Origin: Filobasidium wieringae
Lineage: Eukaryota; Basidiomycota; Tremellomycetes; Filobasidiales; Filobasidiaceae
Length of the DNA: 64,000 bases
Assembly (NCBI GenBank): GCA_001600055.1
Contig: BCIV01000002.1
Span: 810,287 to 874,286 of the forward strand
Reading direction: 5' to 3'
A program made the position numbers and the translations under genes. The notes under the pieces were generated by a model. It was not told where the DNA came from, did not search any database, and worked only from the letters and a program-made list of their open reading frames with translations. Shown here piece by piece: positions 32,021-43,100 of this stretch (its first letter is position 1; each line of letters opens with the position of its first letter).

Positions 32021-33454
32021 CTAAGGTTCAAGTCCGTATGTTACTGTAAGTGTTATGATATCTTCTTCCGCCTTGCAACGGTTCCACTTACAGGGATCAT
32101 TGTAACCAGTTTCACTACTCGCCAACAACATCGTTCGACTGACCACTCCTGGTTTTGAGCCTATTCCGCCTGCATCTCGACCTGTCAAGCTGCCCATAGT
32201 GCCTTCCCTACGTGACGCAACGACCGGCATCCCATCCCCATCGAACGCTCCATACGCGTCTACACTACCCCTGCCAACGGGAGTCCCAGTACGCCTTGAG
32301 GGAGGCGCGAGGGGAACATAACCTATATCCCCGGTATCTGACTCATCGTCCTCGTGCTCGGAATAACCGTAAGAGTATCCAGCTTCCCGCTCATTTTGGC
32401 CCAACGGAGTGAAACTTGCGCGTTTGGGAGCCATCTCTGGACGGAGGCGCTCCACCTCTTTTCCACGGAGGGCAGAGGAGGATGGCATGGTGGGTAGTTT
32501 ATCGGTAGATGATAGAGCTTTCCAGTTGGACATGATTCGGGTCGCCTTGAATCGTGAAAGTGACGAGGTAGCTTCGGTATGCTGTCGACGGTAAATGATG
32601 AAGAAGTGGATCATGATAGCCAACCAGGAAGCTGTAGAAACAATCTTCAAATTAGACCAACGGGATAGGATACCAGTCACATAGGGACGGTAATTACCGA
32701 GTAACAACCTATCATGACAGAAGATTATCTGAGACTCATTCTGCCCCCCAACAAGGCTAAGTGACTAACCATAAGAAAATCGCTGTAGCTTTCTTTGTAG
32801 TACACCAGTTCTTCAACCCATGCTTGAACCCGTCGCCCTTGTCTTCGTGTGGATCGTCATCGGGGTTTTTACATCCTGGTTGAGTGAATGCTGCATTGTA
32901 CACGTAGGAAATCAGACTTAAGACTGGAGTAGTAGCACGACAAGCTCACCACTGATCGTCACCGACAATGCACATAGGAATGATAGAAGAGTACTGCTGA
33001 TGAATATGATCCATGTAGCCCGGGGAATGTTCAGCCAACGACTAACGGAACCGAGTTTGTCCCAACGATCGAAGATAAGGGGTACGGCGAGAAGAAAGAT
33101 CTGAAGTGATAGTAGAAGGAAAAGGAGGAAGATGAGGAAGCCGTTGAGTCCCGCTGATAGCCAGGTAAACGTTTAGCGTCTATTGTCTGTTACGTTAAAT
33201 TGAGCCTAACTCACAGACACCGAGACCCCATTTAGCTTGAAAGGCTGCCAAGCTAGCGATACAGCAAAGTGAAATGAAGGTGAGAAAGATTTGAATCGAG
33301 AAGAAAACGATCCTCGTTTTGCTGATAGATGGCTGTCAAGCGGCAAAGCGTAAGTTGTCGTGCACACCGTGATACCTCAACATCATCGATTCACCTCTTC
33401 ACTGCTTATACCGGTCGATCCTGATACGAATGGGTCCCACCTGGATTTATTCAT
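32021..33454 (-). CDS. Four-TM membrane protein, MARVEL-like layout, unknown function
   Basis: Exons (-): 33395..33454, 33215..33332, 32950..33153, 32770..32890, 32092..32708 and 32021..32043; 380 aa. Hydrophobic segments: VFFSIQIFLTFISLCCIASLA (about 28-48), FLIFLLFLLLLSLQIFLLAV (about 64-83), ATWIIFISSTLLSFLCAL (about 103-120) and VSTASWLAIMIHFFIIY (about 190-206). A Cys-containing loop (QPGCKNPDDDP ... WCTTKKA) lies between TM3 and TM4. The C-terminal half is a soluble Ser/Gly/Arg-rich tail. The topology recalls MARVEL-type or other fungal tetraspans, but I see no diagnostic motif. The last intron, 32044..32091, is 48 nt and a multiple of three, so its retention adds 16 residues without shifting the frame. 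Confidence 0.82.
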
Positions 33455-34058
33455 GTTGAGGGTGGTCGAATCCTTTGAGATATATTGATGTTGCGATGCT
33501 ATCTCTACGAGCGACGTCAAGGGAAGCTGAGCCGGGTTTATCGTCTGTCCATACCTTTAGCTGAGTGTATCACCTTGTAGCTGTGATAGCTGGCGTCACT
33601 TCGAAATGATGGTGCTGACAAGATCGAATATGAACGTTGTAATCAGCGAAGACAACAACAATCAACAACAAAAATGAACGATTTGATGATTCGGATTGAT
33701 CCGAAGGGAGTTCTGAAACACGAGACGCGACGGGATAGAAACTGTATCAACGTAAACAAATGACGTAAAAGCATTGGCGCACGATTTCCCCTAATCCATC
33801 TGTTCAAACTCAACCCAACTCTTTAGGTTTGGCTGTAAGATTGCGAAACTCATTCACAAGACTTCGTAAGGAAGATGTGGATCGTTCTAAAACCTCTTGA
33901 TGATCGAGACGCCTGCCCCTTCGCGTTTAGGCGACCGTTCTCTACCTTCCATTGTTCTCGCAGTTCTTTCTCCCGAGCGTCAAATAGTATAAGACATCAC
34001 CCAGGACATACGAAGGTGTGTCGTATGCTCTAAAGTAATTGAGTGTATTAGCACCGTC
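33455..34058. promoter_or_regulatory. Divergent spacer, AT-rich
   Basis: 604 nt between the four-TM gene (-) and the orphan gene (+). It is AT-richer than its surroundings, with ACAACAACAATCAACAACAA near 33650-33670, likely leader sequence of the minus gene. A minus-strand frame of 64 codons (33942-34136) runs into the orphan gene; see the rejected list. Confidence 0.4.
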
Positions 34059-34648
34059 ATGATGTATAAAGACACGATCACAGCACAATTCCAGAATAGG
34101 CTCTTTCAAAGAGGGTCGATCATTGAACGTAAGCAAGCCAGGTTGAAAATCCTGTAAATCCGTGCAAAGCTGATCGATGTGTATATGCTACAGAACTGTC
34201 CAACTCCGATGTAACACTTTCTACAACGCCGCAGTACGTCGGAGGTTTTGCACGGCCCTCGCAGGAGAAAAGAAAGGCATACGAGCAATTGTACGAGGAC
34301 CAACTTCGGTTCCTCATGGCCGTCGCGTACCTTCAGCCTCATTTGGAGTCGGGAGGAATCATGAGTGTGAAAGCGGGAGCGACATGTCTCTTTCCGTATT
34401 TGAACGACATTCTCGATCGAGCCGAGAAGCTCTTTGGTATCGATCTTTGCTGGGGCCTCTATCCTCGATGGGAAGACTGGAGGAAGCTAGCATCCGGGTC
34501 TACCGCCAGCCCGATTGACAAGCATGTTCTATCCACTATAGTGACTGATATGGACCCTGCCTTTCATGGGATTACTGTATTGTGGCATGGTCACCCAGAG
34601 CAAGCAGCTGTTGACAAGGTCAAGGAGCTTTCCAGAGGCGATTGTTAG
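34059..34648 (+). CDS. Orphan protein of 174 aa
   Basis: Exons 34059..34128 and 34194..34648. The protein begins MMYKDTITAQFQNRLFQRGS and has a long helical region (QEKRKAYEQLYEDQLRFLMAVAYL). It then has CLFPYLNDILDRAEKLFGIDLCWGLYPRWEDWRKL and a C-terminal FHGITVLWHGHPEQAAVDKVKEL. Codon composition and splice sites (GTAAGC, CTACAG) look genuine. I do not recognise a family. There is no signal peptide or TM. Trp/Tyr-rich alpha-helical content suggests a compact globular domain. The frame stays open 14 codons upstream of the chosen ATG, after a CACCCAG acceptor, so a further 5' exon is possible. Confidence 0.6.
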
Positions 34649-34817
34649 CCATTTGTGAACCGCGGATCTGTATGCCGTACGAGGTGAACCGATGACGTGT
34701 CAACCTATTCCTATCCTCATTCCCTTTGCCTACGACATCAACCCTTCTGCAAAGATCGTCCAGTAGTCCTGTAGTAACTCGATCAGACCATTCCTGAATC
34801 AGGGAATACTGACAACA

Positions 34818-36595
34818 ATGAAGACAACTATCCTGACTTTACTGAGCTTGGGACTGCTATCGGTCACCGAAGCCGCAGTGTTTCCGAGCAAGGGAGCAGT
34901 CAATGAACTGACTTCCAAGACTTGGAAGAACAAGTTGAACGATGGGGTTAGTCCTTTCCATGCGTATCACATTGCAAGAATGGTATTGATCATTTATTTT
35001 TGTATAGAACCTAGCTGTAAGACTTTAATCTGTGCCTAAAGGAGCTAGTACGGGTGGATTAACGCTTTCTTCTATGTAGATTGTAGCATTCACGGCTCCA
35101 TGGGTAAGTACATACGTCTAACAATGAAAGTGTATATGATCCTCACGCATCCTATGATTCGGTTGATAGTGCGGACACTGTAAAACTTTGGCACCGGAAT
35201 TCCTCAAAGCGGCAGAATCGCTTAACCCATTGATCCCATTTCACAATGTCAATTGCGACGAGGAGGATAATAAGCCTCTATGTAACGCAGAAGGTGTACA
35301 AGGATTCCCTACCATTAAGGTGAGTTCGAGTTCTTGCATGAATCCGACAGTTTCCAGGGACTAACATGGAATTTCCGCTCGACATAGGCTTATACCAAGA
35401 GCACCAAGTCTAAAGGCAGGACTTATGAGCGTGAACGAACTGCCGGTGCTATCATCAGCTGGGCCACGGATCAGGTCCCTCTCACCAAAGTCACAAAGCT
35501 CAAGAACGTTGCGGAACTCGAACCTTGGAAGGCAGCTGTGAGTCTTCCTCCGCCGTCGGCTAAGGAATCGGACGAGATCGGGACTGATACATGCCGTTTC
35601 CCAGAAACCGGACCAACCTCACGCTCTCTTGATTCATCCCTCAAACCCTTCGGTTCCTCTTATGTGGAAAGTCCTGTCCGATCGTCTATCAGATAAAATT
35701 CATTTCGGATTCATCAAGGACGACAAGGGCGAGGCAAAGCGCAGTATCGGAATCGATACCGAAGATGCAAAAGTCGATGGCGTAAAAGTCGTAACCTTTA
35801 CCGTCGATGGAGACGCCAGGGTTTACGGTGGTAAGCTCAGACCCTTTAGTGTCGTGAGTCTAATCGGTTCTAATACGGATGATGGCTTCAATTGCGACAG
35901 CCGGACCGTTGAAGTTCGAAGCCTTGTTGAGCCATTTCAAGAAAGTCGCTTCTGGGGATGACTCAGGTGCATCAGTAGAGGACAATCAAGCTTATGAAAC
36001 GGTTTACGAAACCACCGTGATCAGTACCCCTACTGCATCTGCAGTTCCCGTGTCTACCGAAAACAAGGCAGCCAAGCGCCGCGACGCACAGGCCAAGTGG
36101 GAAGAAGAAGAACGACGTGATCGTCTTCGTCGAGAGAAGAGAGAGCAAGAACGACTCGCTAGGATGTTCGAAGATCAGGAACGGGTGACCGATGAACAGG
36201 ACGCACAAGAGGACTCTGGCCCTCAAGCCGTGACCCCGGTTCAGGAGGCTGCAGATCCCCTTCAGCCGGCAGATGCGAGCATGACCGCTCAGTTGAGCGA
36301 TCAGACTACCGCTCCCGATCCCGTGGTGCCCGAGGAGCCAGGTCAGATCGTCTTGAAGGCGGTCGAGACTCTCCGTCCTAGTCATGATGAGGCTCAATCC
36401 CCTGAAACTCCGTTGGACGCTGCCTCGGAAGACTTTAACTACGGCGTTTCTGATCCTAACGATCACGCCGAGAAGCACAACGATCAGTCTGCTGCCACGC
36501 CTCTGGAAGAGGAAGCCGAGGAGTTCGAACATGGTCAGCACAAGGCAGTTCTGGATGAGAGTCCTACAGAAGATAGGATCAAGGACGAGCTCTAA
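34818..36595 (+). CDS. ER thioredoxin/protein disulfide isomerase with KDEL tail
   Basis: Exons 34818..34946, 35008..35016, 35080..35103, 35170..35319, 35388..35537, 35605..35830 and 35901..36595; 460 aa. A signal peptide (MKTTILTLLSLGLLSVTEA) is followed by a thioredoxin domain whose active site APWCGHCK has the CGHC at residues 55-58. The cis-Pro segment GFPTIKAY follows. A second thioredoxin-like domain without CxxC follows (about 150-245). A charged helix (RDAQAKWEEEERRDRLRREK) and an acidic Pro-rich tail lead to the retention signal KDEL at the extreme C-terminus. It resembles the P5/Mpd1 group of PDIs, which form and reshuffle disulfides in the ER lumen. Exon 2 is a 9-nt microexon (NLA) and exon 3 is 24 nt (IVAFTAPW). 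Confidence 0.93.
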
Positions 36596-36774
36596 GTATG
36601 ATCTGAAATGTCTATTCTAGTTTATATCATAAATGCACATTTTTCTATGGTTTCACAAAACGAGGTATATATCTCAGTAGCATTTCTTCCTGACCCTTCC
36701 ACTTCTTTCTTTTGCACTCTTAGAACTAAGTTACGGGAGAAAGCTTTATTAGTCATACCGTTCCGATCATCAGT

Positions 36775-39700
36775 TCAGTTCAGGCCAGCGTCACTCACTT
36801 TGGAGAGATCTCGACCAAAGATCCCTCTCTTGATCCAGTCGATCATGAGAAGCACTTTCGTCCTCAATGACGATTGTTCTGACCAGTAGACCGATCGCCA
36901 AGCATACATAGCGATCAACCCTCCCGCGAAGGAATAACCACCGAAGTCGAACACAGCTCTGCGATATCAGAGTGGTCAGTCTGGCACACTTCATATCATG
37001 GACGCAGGACGTACGAGTTCCCGACGTAAGCGAGAGATCCAAGATGGTTGTAGGAGAATGGCTTGTAGAAACTCTCATCGGGTTGGTCTGGCAAGTTGTT
37101 GGCTTCCAGGGTCTTGACGTGCGAGGCCAGAGACTTGAACTTTTTTCCGAGATACTCTCCTTGCTGGGCAGCGACTTGTGCAGTCTGGAAGAAAAATCGT
37201 TCAACGAAGTCCAGATGGACGTGACCTACATATGACTTACTGCAGGCAACGAGGTAACCTTCTTTCCGATCTCGTAGAATGCATTGGCACATTCGTTGAG
37301 GGTGATGATGTTGTCCTTGTCGGTGTCGTAGAGCGCGAAGATCTCCTTACTGTTGGTTAAATGCATTTTAATGGGGGGGACCTTTACGCATCTGCTCTTG
37401 CTCTAAACGTACATCTTTTCGAATTGCGCTCCAGCAAGGGGGAAATTCTTTCGGATGCTCTTGGCCATCTTCTCCCACTCGGCGTAGTTCCTACAGGTTA
37501 CATTCAAGCTTCAGCAAGCGATTCGTATGTTCGGTATTCAAGTAAGGAATGCTACGCACAATTTGTTATCTTTGTCAGTATCCGCCTCGTCGAACAGCTC
37601 GACAAGGTGGTCTACGAGATTGGTTTCCACCTAGGATCGCGCAACATATTGTCAGGTGAGACCAAACCTATTACCAATATGCTTGTCCACTCACAGTTGC
37701 TGCATCACCAACACAATAAACGGTACCTAGAGGCGACCCCTTGACCCGGAGGTGCTCGTCAACAACAATAGCTTTCTTGTGGGACTGGTTTGGCAACTTG
37801 TCCACTAGAGTTCGGACGAACGGGTTCATGGCTGTTCAAACATACCTCGTTAGTATTTGAAATTGCGATTCTGCTATTTGATCGTGAATTTACCAATACC
37901 GGTACTCCACAAGACGAATCCAGCAGGAATCTCCCTCTCGATCGGCTTGGCATTCTTGTCCTTAGGGTCTTTCAGGGTAACGACCACTTTGTCTGTAAAG
38001 ACTTCCTTTACACTAAAACATACGGCTGGGCATGAGACGAAAACTTTTTGATATGCCGTGTGATGACCTACCGAGCATTCTTCACGACCTCGATCTCCGA
38101 CCTTTCGAATCGTTTCTATACCGATGAAACAGATCAGTGACCAGAATTTTTCGAAACGATGCATTCAGAAAGCTTACCTCAGCGAACTCAGAGATCTTCT
38201 CGGAATAAGTGTTCAAGATATGATCACGACTCTGAATGATCTTGACGCTCATCTCATGTCTCAACAGTTTCGGGAACTGTGCACCAGGAGGGCGAATATT
38301 TAGCGATCAGATCCAGCCTCACGCTCGCTAACCCTACTCACGTAAGAAAGGACGTCCTCGGACATCATATCCGCCAACTCGGCAGCGAATTCGACACCAG
38401 TAGGTCCTCCTCCGCACACAACGAATGAGAGCAACCGTTTCCTATCTTCAGGAGTGGTAGTAGGCAAAGAGGCGAGTTCCAAGTTGGCTGCATTGTTCAC
38501 AAAAGTTGTCTGTCAGCGATGAACTACTCGGCAATCCAGAAATCTGAAACTTACTCATGATTCGACGACGAATGGCCTGAGCATCGGGAATAGTCTACGT
38601 ACATAGCCGTATCACATCAGTATGTCTCCTCGAGCTTCACGATCCTGAAACTGACCTTAAGCTGGTAACAATGCTCCAATCCAGGTACCCCGTGAGTGTT
38701 GGTGGAAGATCCGACAGCAATGACCAGTTTATCGTCTGTACCATTCAGTCCGTTTGTGAGCAACATGGTTCCTGCGAATGCCTCACAACTATACAGTTTG
38801 ACTTACAAGGAACATAACACCTCTGCTTGTTGCCCTCGGCATCTTTGAAAACCTCGACTTCAAGCAGACGTTCAGACATGTCCACGTCTACCGCCCATCC
38901 GGTCATGTAGTGTCCTCTGACTCGGGCAATGATCTTTCTGAGAGGCTCGACGAGAGTCCTAGTCTCGACTGTACCGACACAAGCACTATCGTGATGAATT
39001 CAATAGCTCTTTAGTACGATTCTGATTCATGGGCAAGGTGAAGGTGCTCACGAAGGTAACAGTGGAGTGAAGAGGTTGAAGTTGTCTGGCGAAATCAAAG
39101 TAACGTTGTATTGACCCACGGGAATGGATTTGAGGATAGCAACGGCCTAACAAGATAGATCGGTCAATTCCTCGATCTCAAAGACTGTTAGAATGAAGAC
39201 AAAGTATGACCTACTCCCCATCCACCACCGACAATAACCAAATGAGGCTTCTTAGTTAGCGCGGCAGTTTCCTCATCCTCCTGATCAGCCAAGTCTCGTT
39301 CGACGATAGGCAAGTTTTTGGGACCGCCAACTTTAGGGTGAAGAGCCAAGAGGTGTGTCGGGACCCGATCGACATGTCTCTCGCTGTAAGTCAGGGAATC
39401 GTGCAAGAGGATGATCCCTCCGATGGTGATCACTCCGAAAAAGGTAGAGACGATGAACCTGACGATAAATCCGAGCCATTTGTATCGCTCTGGAATGATC
39501 GTTGGGAAAGTGGGGAACGAGATTTGACGAGCTTGCTGACGGTTGAATAGTTGTTGACGAAACGCGGCAGCACGGAATTGGCTTTGCAAAGAAGGTCGAG
39601 TCGATTGTTGGGCGAATTGGCGGGATGATACGGTACTGAAGTTAGATCTAAGCTTGAGCAGCTGAGATCGGTTGGCCTGTTGGGTAGGGAATCGAGTGGA

Positions 39701-39805
39701 AAGCAGTTTCAAGGCAGAGAGAGGCGTGGTCGATGAAGCAGACAATCGGCTGGCCGACTGGTGCAGGCCTGCCACCATTGCCATCGAGGCACGGGAACCG
39801 AACAT
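36775..39805 (-). CDS. NDE1: External type II NADH:ubiquinone oxidoreductase with EF-hands
   Basis: Fifteen exons (-): 39215..39805, 39052..39146, 38807..38985, 38656..38735, 38555..38594, 38342..38487, 38178..38276, 38072..38115, 37894..38012, 37695..37831, 37560..37630, 37413..37490, 37241..37349, 37015..37184 and 36775..36958; 713 aa. A Ser/Arg/Gln-rich mitochondrial presequence is followed by a membrane helix at about 111-135. The FAD Rossmann motif is VIVGGGWGA (about 190-198) and the NADH motif [15 protein letters not shown] is at 351 onward. Two EF-hand loops, [12 protein letters not shown] (527-538) and [12 protein letters not shown] (568-579), lie before the conserved [14 protein letters not shown] block. 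Such enzymes oxidise cytosolic NADH at the outer face of the inner membrane and are Ca-stimulated in Neurospora and plants. The last codons VSDAGLN read through a GTGAGT and are less sure. Confidence 0.95.
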
Positions 39806-40158
39806 GTCTGAAGGTTACCCTTTGAGATATGTAGGGAGGGAGAGTGACGAGTAATCGCTTGGTCCGTGATCGTGTAGCTGAATGATTTCTGCGATGAAAT
39901 GTATGAACAACTGGGAGCATTTCGTCGCACAAGGCGGCCGATCGGTCATGCCGACCCGACCGAGCCTGAGCTTCGAAGTGACGTGACGTCACAAGGTTAC
40001 CGCGGCAGTTTCATCTAAACAACTCGACATGAGATGAGACACGGTTCCCAACAATTTCGACAACGGTATCATCTCCTTAGCTACGTTCATATTATACTAC
40101 AGGCCTTAAGTGCCTTACATCCAGCATTAACCACGTCATCATATCTAAAATCCGCTCA
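39806..40158. promoter_or_regulatory. NDE1 upstream region with a CRE palindrome
   Basis: TGACGTCA at 39984-39991, preceded by GTGACG, is a full CRE/ATF-type bZIP site about 180 nt upstream of the NDE1 start. The rest of this 353-nt spacer is the 3' region of the F-box gene. No other feature is seen. Confidence 0.5.
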
Positions 40159-43100
40159 TCAACCTTCCGCTGCGAAAGACGAGAACCCATAAAGTCCTTC
40201 TTCCCTGCACAGCATGCCCAGCCCAACAAGCACGTTACACTTGTGGGAATGCCATCCAACGTTACTGGCCACCTTGCCCTCGGCATCTGCAAGAGCGTTC
40301 AAGTACCGCCTCCAGGGATGATCCTTCTCCAACCCTCTCTGGAACCTATACACCCGTCTGCCTAGGTCCACATCGAACTCTCGGACCCAACCAGCAGACA
40401 CGTCCACGAACCACCCTCGACTACCCTTTGATCGGATCACTCTCCAATCCAGACTACCCCCACTCCTTCCTAAAGCTCGGCGCACCGTCTCGCTCAACTC
40501 GATCACACGAAGTCGGGTTCGAGATTCGTTGTGAGGACCACGACGACCAGGCGCACTCATAATCCGGAAGGGAGGCGAGGTGAGAGGATTGATCAGTTTC
40601 CCGTGAAGCGTCATCATCACGTGAAGAGCGGGCATAGTGATGGGTAGATCCGCCTGAGTCGAAGAATGCGTGAGAGTAAGGATCTCGGTGTTACTTGCGC
40701 TGCCCATGATGAATTGGGTCACGCTGTCCAAAGGAAGGTGAGGGATGTAACTCAGACCGAGCGATCGTAACCCAGGTTGGGCGGGGAATATGTCGGGGGA
40801 TAAGATGGCGGCCGTAAGCGGGGATGAAGACAGATCCAAGTACCTCAGTCTTTGTCTCTGGAAGCAGGGAGCCAACCTGATGATCCATTCCAGATCTACT
40901 ACGTTCAACGGTGATAGATACGTCAGATCTCCGTAAAGGTTGAGATCCACGATGGTTCGTGCAGCCAGCGCGTCGCACAAAAAGTTCCGTACACTCTCGC
41001 TTGTCAACCTCGTCGATCTAGCCAAGCTCAGAGCAACCAGACGGGCGTCTGGCATTTGACCAAGAGCTTCGAGCGTAGCGGGCGAGACTCGAGTGAAAGA
41101 CAAGTCCAGGTGTGTCAAACAGGTGCAAGATCCTATGAGAGCCGCGATGACGTCCCAAGGCAAGGTGACACAACCTCTCAAGCTGACCCGTTTGAGGTTA
41201 GGAAAAGTAGGTTTCCTCCATTTAGCGTCCTCTTCCGCATAGAATTCGTCTTCTTCCTCGATATCCCTGAGATGATCTTCCGCCGTCAGTCCACCAAACC
41301 CGTGGACCGCTCGACTCCTTCCTCTACCTTCTCTATCGTCCGAGCTAACGACGGACGAGTCCATCTCCCTCTGTCTACGACGTCTACGCCGTTCTTTGGG
41401 ATGAACCAGCCATCTCTCAACAAACTCCTCGAGGGCTTGACCGAATACGCTGGAGACACATCCAGTCAGATCGATAGCTTCCATAGGCTCGAACCCGCTC
41501 CTGCGTTTGGTCTCCCATTCCGGTTCTCCTGGACAGCCATAGTCGTAACCTCGCAAGAAAATTTCCTCGATAACCTCGATGGCAAGAGCGCTGTCGACAT
41601 ATTCGGTCATGGCCAACCGTTTGAGTCGAGGGGCGTTACGAAGGACATGATACAGTCTCTGCGAAGTCACGAATTTTCCTCGAGTCGCTTCTTCTTGAGT
41701 CCGTCGGGTACCGGTTGTGCGGAAATTGGCAAAGGACAACGATTGGATTTGAGGGATAGGCGGTAGGCGGGTAGGCAGATCAAATTCATACTCGTAATCC
41801 GGATCAGCTGGCGTCTTCTCTGAGTGATGAGGTTCCATGGGTGGACGTGTATCAAAGGGCGAGATATCGCGCGAGCTTCCCGTGCCAAGCTCTGACATGC
41901 TAGACTCGGACATGTCGACGTTAACTGGTGGACCAACAGTAGTTGGCACGGCAGTGCCTGAGGGATCGATACTGGCAGCTATAGCATCTGCTAGAGCCTC
42001 CAGTTCAGGCTGTTTCACTTCCTGAGAAATGGTCGGATCGCCTTGTCTTTCCAACACCTGCATCAAGCTTTGAGCTCCGTTTAGACCGACATCCACATCA
42101 GTCCGTCTTGTCCGACTTCTGGAGATCGATGGCGATCGTACTCGTCTTCCGCCCATCACGGATGGAGATCTCGCCCTTGCTCTTGCACGTGATGCGTCCC
42201 TTTCCCTTTCCCATTCGCGGCGCAATTCCTTCTCCCTTTCGAGCCTGTTCTTCGGCCTGGTTGTCCCCATCTGATGGGACTGAGACCGGAGTCCCGGCCT
42301 GACGGCAGAGTTGGCTCTAGTGGCCGAATTCGATCGCGACAAGGAGCTACTACCGTTCCTCAGAACGAAGTCGAGCTTTTCAAACTTGTTTTCCATCTCT
42401 CCAAAGTCAAGATCAGGCGAATCGATAGGTGGCCGAACGATTTTTAGGTCCTCCTTCTCTACCGGGACGTCCGCTTCGGCATCTTCTTGGTTATCAGACA
42501 ACACGTCTCTCCTCTTGCTTCGAACATAGCTGGTGCTCCCTTCTCGCTTGATCGAATTCGCTCGAGAGATCGAAAGCTTACGGGCCATGGAAGTAGAAGA
42601 GCTGCGCCACGTGTTCACGGGGGCTCTGTTCTCACTTTCTCGACTATATCCCAGAGGCGAACCGTACCTATTTTGAAACGGGTTGGAGAACGAAGGCAGA
42701 TGTGCGGCAGACGAAAATTGGATTTCCGAAATCGCTTGAGGTCCAATGGAAATGTCCGAGACAACCGGAGCTAGAATGGGCGGCCCTTCAGGCTGCGGGG
42801 AGGTTGGTACCGAGGCAGGGAATTGATGAGGAGTAGAGCTTGAATCCTGCTGAGTCGTCAAGTCCAGATTCAATCCAGACATTATTTGGTCTAGCTGTGG
42901 AATAGCTGGAGCTGAAGTTGACAGCTGTATATGCTCCGGAACATCGATTACCGTGGGATTGGACGGCAAGTTAGATGGTCCAGACGATTCGATAGACATG
43001 GGCAGGGTAGCGGTAGAGTAAGCGAGTTCTCCAGCAGCTAAGGGCTCTTCCTGTGAGATACTCTCCAATCTACGCATTTCCTCGGCATATTTCTTGCTAG

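Noticed and set aside
33942..34136. Minus-strand 64-codon frame (MLTFNDRPSLKEP...)
   Set aside because: It overlaps the first exon of the better supported + strand orphan gene on the opposite strand and has no splice partner or known motif.
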